Part shown: positions 56,525 through 64,000 of the stretch, in pieces
Layout of the letters: each line of letters starts with the position of its first letter
Position numbering within the stretch: the stretch's first letter is position 1
From: Poronia punctata
Taxonomy: Eukaryota; Ascomycota; Sordariomycetes; Xylariales; Xylariaceae
Assembly: GCA_022579005.1 (NCBI GenBank)
Contig: MU401462.1
Coordinates: 345,195 to 409,194 of the forward strand
Length of the DNA: 64,000 nucleotides
Direction of reading: 5' to 3'
Notes under the pieces: model-generated
Database searches by the model: none
Told to the model about the DNA's origin: nothing
The model's input: the letters and a program-made list of their open reading frames with translations, nothing else
Position numbers and translations under genes: made by a program

Positions 56525-59500
56525 TCATTTTGCTTCGTCGGGGCCTTCAGAGGCCCGGCCTTGGGGGCCTGTGGGCGCCGCATGGGCATTTGGGCCATGC
56601 TGTTGATTGTGGCCTTGGAAGTTCTTGTTATAATTGTTATTTCCATTGCGATTTGGGGGTCCTGCGTATTGGTGCATTTGTTGAGGGCTACTGCCATATT
56701 GTTGCGAGCCAGCTCCGTTATAAGAAGATCGAATATTGTTTACTTCAAGTTGCGCGTTAGCTTTCGGTTGTTGCGCGTGCTGTATGACGTGGGTGTTGTG
56801 GTGGACATACTCTGACCTTGCTGCGGCGCGTATGGCTGCTGGTATTGCATGCTGGGGCTCTGTGCGTACATTACTTGCCCCTGCGATGATCCTCCGGGAA
56901 CCATCATCGGTGCGGCTGGTCGACCAGGGCTGGGAAACCCGGCTGTAGTAGCCATGGGCTGGGGCGCGCCTCCCTGGGGGATGAATGGTTGTCCGGCATA
57001 CATGTGCATCGGAGGCCCTGCCGCTACCATTCCCGGTGCCATGAAATGTGGTTGCATCATGGGTCCCATGGAGCCGGCCGGCTGAGGCACGAACTGACCA
57101 TTGTTTGACAGACTTCTATTGAAATTATTCATTTGTGGAGTACCAGGGCCCATGAAGGCAGGCATCATATGTTGGCTATAACCTGGCTGGGGCGTCGAGT
57201 GGATGCCTGCCGAGTACATGACCTGATAGCCCATCCTAGGAGACGAAAAAGACTGGCTCGAATTCGAGTGCATCATTCTGGTATGGTCATCGTGACCGTT
57301 GAAAGGCCCGTGGGGGCCCGGGGGATGACCGCCATTGTGCATCTGAACAGGAGGCGGCGCATGGGGTGAGTGCCGGGGCCCTACATTGTGCCCGTGTTGC
57401 ATGTGTAGCGGAAGCTGTTGGTGCATGTGTTGGGGCAACAAATGGGGTGGATTTGGTGTTGGCTGGGTATCAAAAGGGTGGCGCTCAAAGTACTCGTCGC
57501 AGCTCAGGTGCATAGTCGAGTCGCTCTTCTCATCGTCCGCAACCGAGCGCCAGGTCGGCGGGGTGTCATAAGAAGGCCGAAGGCCGCCGTTATCGCTCCA
57601 ATTTTTTGTCTCAGGTGGTTGAATCGATTTTGCATGATCGAAGATATTGCACTTTTTGGCGTTGGGCACCCGACCCTTCTTGCCGATCATGATAGGTACG
57701 TTGGGTTGGGCTGTAACAGGAAGGGGCCCGTTGGCATGATTCATGCCGGAACGAGGACTTGACCCAGCGCTAGGATGGGGATTAGGAGTGAAACCGGCGG
57801 CAAAAGCACCTGGCCTGAACTCATGGCTATTGGGGTTCAACTTGGGTCCGAACTGACCAGGCATGCGATTGTTGAAAGGAGTGTTCATAGCATTGGCCGG
57901 CCCGGTCGGAGGCATCCGTTGTTCCTGACTTATAGCCTTCTGCGATTCTCGAATGCGATGACTGAGACCGCCTTGCCGGCCTGTGGTCGGAATATGTTGG
58001 GGCCGTGATTGGTAGTAGGAAGAAGGACCACGTCCTCCCTGGCCACGGGCTAGAGTGGATGAACCGGGTCCAGATGGTGTGTTCGTCGTCCGAGCCTTAC
58101 TCTCCACAGACGGCACTGTAGTGGTGGTTGACTGAGGTGCTGCAGCCGTGTTTGCCGCCTGTTTTTTCTCCTTGGCGGCAGCCTCTTCAGCCTTGCGCTT
58201 AGCGACTTCGATCGCATCCCTATTTGCCTTCTCCTGGATCTCTCGTTGCTTAGCAGGATCTTTCGCTATGATGCCGATCAGGTCTTGCGGGACAGGTGTC
58301 GGAAGCTTGAAACTATCGGCAAATTTCTTGAGCTCAATCAACTTGACCTCCTTGTCTGCCTTGGCCTTACTAGACCGTGTCTTCTCAACAGTCTCGCGTT
58401 GTTGCTGGGCAAAATTTTTGAAGTGCTTCAAAACATCACGCTCTACGGTAGCAGTGGCACTCGGCGCTGCACTCGGCGCGTCCTTCTTTTGGGACGGTAT
58501 TATCCCGCTAGTCGCAGTTGCCGGGTTGGACGGGGTAGCTACCTGGTTGGTAGGTTCGGTCCCGCCCGGCATTTGTGAGCTTTCCACCTTGCCCCCAGCT
58601 GGGGGCTCCGGGGCTTTGGTGGATAGAGCTGACGACTTCATCGAAACCTCTGCGTATGAAGGCGGGGGCCCTGCCACGCCGATCGCTTGCACCTTCACAT
58701 TATCCTGTTTAGGTCCCGGCTGGGGTTTTTGAGCCCTGAGTTGGGATGATATTATCGCCGGGTCGATAGGGGCTCCTTTGACAGTCGAGGCACCCGTCGG
58801 TGCCCGCCTCGCAGGAGGCGTATACTTTGTCTCTCTGTTGCCAAGAGCAGGGAAGTCCTGGCGTTTAACACCACTGTACCTACAATCGAGTTAGACGGCA
58901 TCGGCAACTGATATGGGTACTTCAACTCACTTTGCTTCTTCATCTCCGCCATTGTCGTTCCCACCTGTGAAGTCCATCTGCCGCTCCTCGGCATGGTGGG
59001 CTGTCAGTGCTGCACTCCCCTCAATCTCTTTGGCCGCCTTCTCGGCCCTGGCTAATCTCTCTTTGTATTGTGGGTGTGCCTTGTTGATGGGAGTAGTGTA
59101 TATGTTTTCATCATACGTCGAGGTAATGCCAAACTGGCGTTCATTAGCCGCAAACTGATCCCAGGTTCGACCAGTCAATGGCTTCTCTAGTGTCATGTCG
59201 GCACCTTCCGACCCAGCAGGTGCAACCCATGGCTGCAATGGTCGCTCACGACCAGCGCGTGACGAGGAGATTGCAGCGTCCGTGCGGAAATTGGCGGGTG
59301 CTCCTAGCAATTATCTGTCAGCTCTGTGCTGCTTGCGCCACTGCAAAGAACAAACTGACCGTTAGCCTTGTTATGACCTTTGCCGATATTACCGCCCACC
59401 GAACGGCTATCCGGGCTGTCCCTCTTTTGAAAAGACATTCTAGACAAATTCTTGCTAAGAGTTCCGTCCGTACTACTTTGAGAGTCCTTATGCTGTACCA

Positions 59501-59537
59501 TTCTCAGGCGGCAGAAATAATTGCTCGGGACGGCGAC
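56525..59537 (-). CDS. PBP1: Poly(A)-binding protein-binding protein Pbp1 / ataxin-2 homologue (5' end unresolved)
   Basis: Minus-strand exons 59537-59360, 59303-58931, 58879-56811 and 56742-56525. Introns of 56, 51 and 68 nt each have a CTGAC or CTAAC branch site. The joined part is 945 residues and ends GPDEAK. Recognisable: an LsmAD domain (WDQFAANERQFGITSTYDENIYTTPI ... EIEGSAALTAHHAEERQMDF), a coiled-coil segment (KQREIQEKANRDAIEVAKRKAEEAAAKEKK), a PAM2 motif (LNPNSHEFRPGAF, about 57800-57845) that binds the MLLE domain of poly(A)-binding protein, and a long Met/Pro/Gln/His-rich tail. Pbp1/ataxin-2 acts in mRNA polyadenylation, stress-granule assembly and TORC1 control in the cytoplasm. 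The segment VPSNYFCRLRMVQHK at the start of the first listed exon looks like the last strands of the Lsm (SM-ATX) domain. The upstream exon or exons with its first half were not found. The last intron resolves an apparent frameshift near the C-terminus. Confidence 0.88.
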
Positions 59538-59734
59538 CTGAATACTAGTCTATGCGAGTTTCAGATCCTTTCACCCTATCCAAGAATTACAGGTAAGCTA
59601 TGATTTATGTCCAAGATGCAGCACAACACAGGCTAGAGTGCGTGTTTGTGCAATTGATATGTCCGGGGGCAATAGACCAACCAAGGACCTGGAACAACAG
59701 AAAAGCTAGTATGTATATCCGGAGCTGAGAGCTG

Positions 59735-59926
59735 CTAGAGGATGTGATGCAAACTTCGGGGGTCGTCGGCGAGCAATAGCTCCAGAGGAAGAACACCTTG
59801 GCGACTTACTTCCTTGAGGGGATTCGGATATGCTGCTAGCTTGTCATGCGAGGACAAGCTATAGGAGTCGTCTGAGGCTTCGATGGGTGCCGGCGAGCGA
59901 TAGGGTGATTGGCGGATTATATGGTC
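59735..59926 (-). other. 63-codon open stretch with coding character upstream of PBP1
   Basis: On the minus strand the frame from 59926 to the TAG at 59735-59737 is open but has no ATG, so it would have to be an internal or terminal exon. Its translation (…EASDDSYSLSSHDKLAAYPN, then PLKEVSRQGVLPLELLLADD) has balanced, gene-like composition unlike the other short frames nearby. The codons GAA-GTA-AGT inside it also form a perfect GTAAGT donor site at 59810, whose use would join in phase to the acceptor at 59538. It could be a 5' exon of PBP1, an upstream ORF in its leader, or chance. Confidence 0.3.
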
Positions 59927-61149
59927 TTATGACGGAGGTGGTTCGGTCCCTGTGGTTTGGGGAAAGGGCGGGATCGGGAGTCAGCGTACCGGAAATGAGA
60001 AGATGGGAAGGCCAAGATACAACTGGCTCAACGAGTGAAACGAAAGGGTCATAAATGGGGAAGAGCGAAGCGGAATGGGGAAGAAGCGGAATGGTAAAAA
60101 GGAACAGTTTCTCTGGCAAGAGATGATGAGGGCGGCGAAGGGCACAAAGGTAGGTGGTGAAATACGAGTAGACTCGAAACGATGGCTTTGTCGTGGACCA
60201 AGACCAACTTCCAACAGATTGATTTTGCTGCAGATTGGAAGGCGCCAGAAGAAAAAGACAAATGGCAGTCGATGATATTCTCTGCTGGGTATTACTAGTA
60301 CTTGACTGGCCGCCGCCGCTGCTGTTGTGTTACTGCTCACACAGACTTATCTGACACTCATGTCGAGGAAAAAAAGGGACAGGGCGGTGCGGGCCAACCT
60401 GTTTGGTCATGAGGTGGTAGGTACTCGTAGATTGAACGATCAAATGGGCTGTCGGGTGGGTAGGTATAGGTACATGATGTAAAGTAGGCACTTTACCTAA
60501 AATACATATGGGAATATACTACTAAACCTTAGGCAGGTACCTACTCGTAGTGGTATGGCTGATTGGAAGGGGTAAAGGTAAGGTAGATGTAGGTAGGTAA
60601 GCTGTAGATGGGGCGAAAGAAATGGGAAACCATGTCTCACCTCGGAGGGCTGGCTGTGCTAGACTCCAATGCTATTAGATACAAGACTAGGTAGGTACTG
60701 CTCGGCAACGCCTATGGTAGCTAAAATAGATACTGTAGAATTAAAGTCGGCAGGTAAGTGTGAAAATATGTATTGCTACCTGTCCGGGTAGCCTTCTGGT
60801 CCTTGAGGGTGCTTTCGGTTCTTGTCCGTCGAGCGTGTCCACGCCGTGACGGTGTCCTGTAGGCGAGAGCTTCGCAAGCGAAGACTATGATTGCGAAGTT
60901 GCAAGCAATCGCTGTACTGTAGGTGGCAGATAGGTTTGTGGTGGAATGTGTCCGTCGAAGATGTGGGTTGGAAGAAAAGACTGGGGTTTGTGTCAAGGCG
61001 GGTTAGGAAGTCTTGAGAATGTATTGGGGATTTTGGGAGTTGCAAAGCCCTCTAGCCGGCTTGTGTTAGGTAAAAGAAAGCTAACCTGGACTAGCGCCTA
61101 TGGTATTCTAACGTTGATTTTGAGACCTAGGGGTCTCCTAAGATATTGT

Positions 61150-61330
61150 AGGTATAAAATGCAATAAATAGCCTATTTTATCTTAAAATAAAGAAATTTA
61201 GTTATATATAATATTGTTATAAACTTTTATTTATATAATATTACTTAAAATTATTTAAAATCAAGCAAATTAATTTATTTATATTAAATGCATAAATAGT
61301 ACTAAATTTATTAATTAAGCTCAATGTCTT
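61150..61330. repeat. Short AT-rich patch, possibly a RIP-degraded repeat remnant
   Basis: About 180 bases of ~85-90% A+T set sharply in DNA of normal composition, resembling the large AT block in base use. Too short and degraded to name. Confidence 0.4.
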
Positions 61331-63252
61331 ATATCTTGTACATTTAAGGTACTATTAAAAGACCAACTCTAGTTTTCTTTCTAGGGGCTTTTACCAAAAT
61401 GTTTAGGACACCTTGGCACTTGCAATGCACCGATGAAGTTATTCAGCATCTCCACGTGTGCTACCAAGGTTATTGAACGCCCATAAGACACGCCGTTGAC
61501 GGTAATAGCTGAATAGAATGTTCTCAACACCACGAGGAGCCCAAAGTTTCGGTAGGAGAAATTCTACGTTACCCACGGTTCCCAAAAGAGACCATATGCA
61601 GTTCGGATGGTTGTAGGTCTTTCTTCAATTCACTTTTAGCATCCGTGACCGCCAAACCTACATACTACACGTCATAGGTACAGGTTCAACGGCTCGGTTA
61701 CAAACAGTTGTTGTAATACCAACAGTTTCCAGATTTCCAGAAAAGCCGCTTTCAGCAAAGTAGACAGCTCGGTGGAATGCCAGGCACTGATGGGACTCAC
61801 CAGACCGCTCGTCTTCTCATGCTTGACAGGTCCCCATACCTGATGCTACGTCTGCATATCTCAGATGCAGGGCAATGCCCTCTGTAGGTTAGAGTAAGAG
61901 TAGGTATCCAGCTTCCCCTACATTAACCTAACCAAGCATGTTATTAGGTTACGGTACCTAGCACGCTTGACACGGACATACCTAAGGTTTAGCCTCTAAA
62001 TCCAAACATTGCACCTCGATTTGGTTTTGTTACTAGATGCCTGTCTTGCACCATAGATACAGCGTGCTACGTTTTCTTTTCTTCTCTGGATAATAGAGAG
62101 TAATGGGAAAGATATGAAGGAAGGCTTGTTGCTGTCTGTGCCTTTAGCTATGTGTAGCAAATGGATACGCGAGCCCCAAGCTGTCCTTCACCGAAACTAC
62201 GCTACCAACTTACTCAGGGGTAGATAAGTAGCTAGACTACCTACACTAGGTACCTACATCGGGTGACGGGCCGGGCCCGAGGTCGCTTTTAAAGGGGCGA
62301 TGAGAGAAGACCAACCTTAAGGTTGAGTCTTACCTCACCCATTGTATATCAAGTCAGCCTGAGCTTTGCTATTTATACATATTACCGTGCTGGCAGCACT
62401 CCGAATAATAAAAATATCTTACAGAGTAACAAATTCATTGCTTTTCCTTTCAGTTGCGTGCGCATGTGGGTACTTACTTGGCTGGTGTTACATAATGAGG
62501 AAATTACCTAACCTAGAAATGTAAGTACAGCTGCCAACGATAGTAGCGTTCCAGGTCGCAGGCTTAGAATTTTGGAACTCACCAATATAGATTCAACTTT
62601 TGATAATCTAATTCCACTAGAATGCTCGTTCGCTGTTGACCGACTTGGACCCCTGCAACCCCTCTATCCATTGGCTGAGGGCTCCCCCGAGTACCAGAAA
62701 AAGAAAACCAAGACGAAAAAAAACCACAGATTGTAAATGTAAGTAGTTAGTGGTCTACTGTAACGATGCATACATACGAGTAAACCTCTCTGCTCTTGGT
62801 TGCCATTGTCCCAACCTATGTTTTCTCCCCTTTTCAAGTATGAAAAAAAGCCCAATGGCCTATGGTTTGGCAAGCATCGCATGCCCCCAAATGAGGCTCC
62901 GTTCAGATGTGGGCGCGGGTCGCTCCAATCCAGGCTCACTCAGCCACTCGTGTGCTTAGTAAGTACATAACGAAGACAACGGGATTAAAGGCAACGCCCA
63001 GAGCCGAATTGTACTCGTAACTTTTGGTGGGAAAACTCCTAATTTATTGCAGACATCACCCCTGCTATTTATGTCGAGGTGGCGGTCCATTAATCGCGAA
63101 CCCGTCAACATGCGTGTTTACGCGGCCCAGAAGGTACTGTAAGCTAGAAACTCCCTACTCTACGCCTCAATAGGTAGGGTGGTATCAACATTGTTCGCAT
63201 TGTCAGACCGTAGTCGTAGGCTTTGCTACTTACACGTATTAGTGGACATGTG

Positions 63253-63273
63253 TTTTTTTTTTTTTTTTTTTTT
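63253..63273 (+). repeat. Poly-T tract (T21)
   Basis: Uninterrupted run of 21 T residues in intergenic DNA. Confidence 0.9.
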
Positions 63274-63907
63274 GCATAATGGGCCCGGTCAAGGTAGGTT
63301 TGTGCCGTCTTGGGAATACAACACTCTTGTCGAATCACAAAAATCTCTACTGGGGCGTATGGTGCAAAGCCACGTATAAGCGAGTGCTGAAATAGATGTG
63401 AATTTCCCTACCTGCCTCACCAGCCTTAACTCAAATTTCCAACTGTGGCATGGAAAACCTTACCTTTTCCCCAGCCTTCCCCCGGGCAAGCCAGAAGTGT
63501 CGATGTCATTCACCCACCGTGGACTAATCTGAAACCGACCGCATTGGTGAACCATCACCTGCGCCAGCGCCAGCGTCTCGGGACCGCTCGGGTTGTTTTG
63601 ACTAACCTATTCAAGCAGACCTAGTCTCGCTATAGCCTTCACATATTCACCTCTGCAATCCTCGATGTCCATTGCGTTAACCTAGGGGTATACCTGTCGA
63701 GGAACTGCTAAAAACCTAGGTACTTACTTCCCTGGACCCACTTTCCGCCCGGGTTTGTTGCGGATCAGTCTTACATACCTCCGGAGCCCGTGGTGCCCGG
63801 CCCCAACTAAGGGAGATGACCATTACTGCTGTTCTTGACTCGTTTCTATCGATATAGCTGACTGCGGATTGCGGCGAAGATTCCGTCGCAATGTCCGAAG
63901 GCAAGCT

Positions 63908-64000
63908 TTCTTCTTCTTCTTCTTCTTCTTCTTCTTCTTCTTCTTCTTCTTCTTCTTCTTCTTCTTCTTCTTCTTCTTCTTCTTCTTCTTCTTCTTCTTC
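63908..64000 (+). repeat. (TTC)n microsatellite running off the window edge
   Basis: 31 perfect TTC units up to the last base, so the true length is greater. A pure purine/pyrimidine tract of this kind can adopt triplex structure. Confidence 0.95.

Larger units (their letters stand above)
59927..64000. other. Gene-poor right end of the window
   Basis: About 4 kb, including the presumed PBP1 promoter and leader on its left. It contains TAGGTA words (60460-60600, 60689-60700, 62237-62257), a small AT-rich patch at 61150-61330, a T21 run and a long terminal (TTC)n microsatellite. Frames of 60-119 codons occur on both strands without recognisable sequence. No gene could be supported. Confidence 0.45.

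Noticed and set aside
59178..59603. 141-codon plus frame antisense to PBP1
   Set aside because: It is the complement of the LsmAD exons and adjoining introns, whose minus-strand reading is clearly the conserved one.

Overview
The window is nuclear DNA of a filamentous ascomycete (Pezizomycotina). The evidence is short GT-AG introns of 51-104 nt with CTAAC/CTGAC branch sites, fungal families such as PalA/Rim20, an AA11 LPMO with an X278-type tail and an SRR1-like protein, and a 14-kb block in which almost every C:G pair has become T:A, the signature of repeat-induced point mutation (RIP). A Sordariomycete is my best guess, but nothing in the sequence proves it.

Layout. 0-19.6 kb is gene-bearing: the 3' end of an acidic protein (possibly SAPS/Sit4-associated), an intron-containing tRNA-Cys(GCA), DPH1 (diphthamide synthesis), a CCoAOMT-type O-methyltransferase, an acidic low-complexity protein, a secreted aldose 1-epimerase, V-ATPase subunit B, an ECHDC3-like enoyl-CoA hydratase, HMG-CoA lyase and an orphan HxxxD acyltransferase. 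19.6-24.0 kb holds no recognisable gene.

24.0-38.2 kb is the AT-rich block. It reads as two nested, heavily mutated retrotransposons. The outer one is a non-LTR (LINE) element on the minus strand, flanked by a perfect 15-bp direct repeat. The inner one is a Ty3/gypsy chromovirus on the plus strand with 246-bp LTRs and a 5-6-bp target duplication, inserted into the LINE. RT, integrase and chromodomain of the inner element can still be followed in one reading frame even though most Asp, Trp and Gln codons are destroyed.

38.2-64 kb returns to normal genes: a GT31/Fringe-like glycosyltransferase, PalA/Rim20 (ambient-pH signalling), an SRR1-like protein, an AA11 chitin-active LPMO and the ataxin-2 homologue Pbp1. 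Long gene-free intervals with microsatellites and short TAGGTA-type motifs lie between them. The genes are ordinary single-copy housekeeping and secreted-enzyme genes, with no clear secondary-metabolite cluster or novel multi-gene system. One possible functional pair is the enoyl-CoA hydratase next to HMG-CoA lyase, both acyl-CoA enzymes. The most interesting material is the nested element pair and the unusual sequence context of its mutations.
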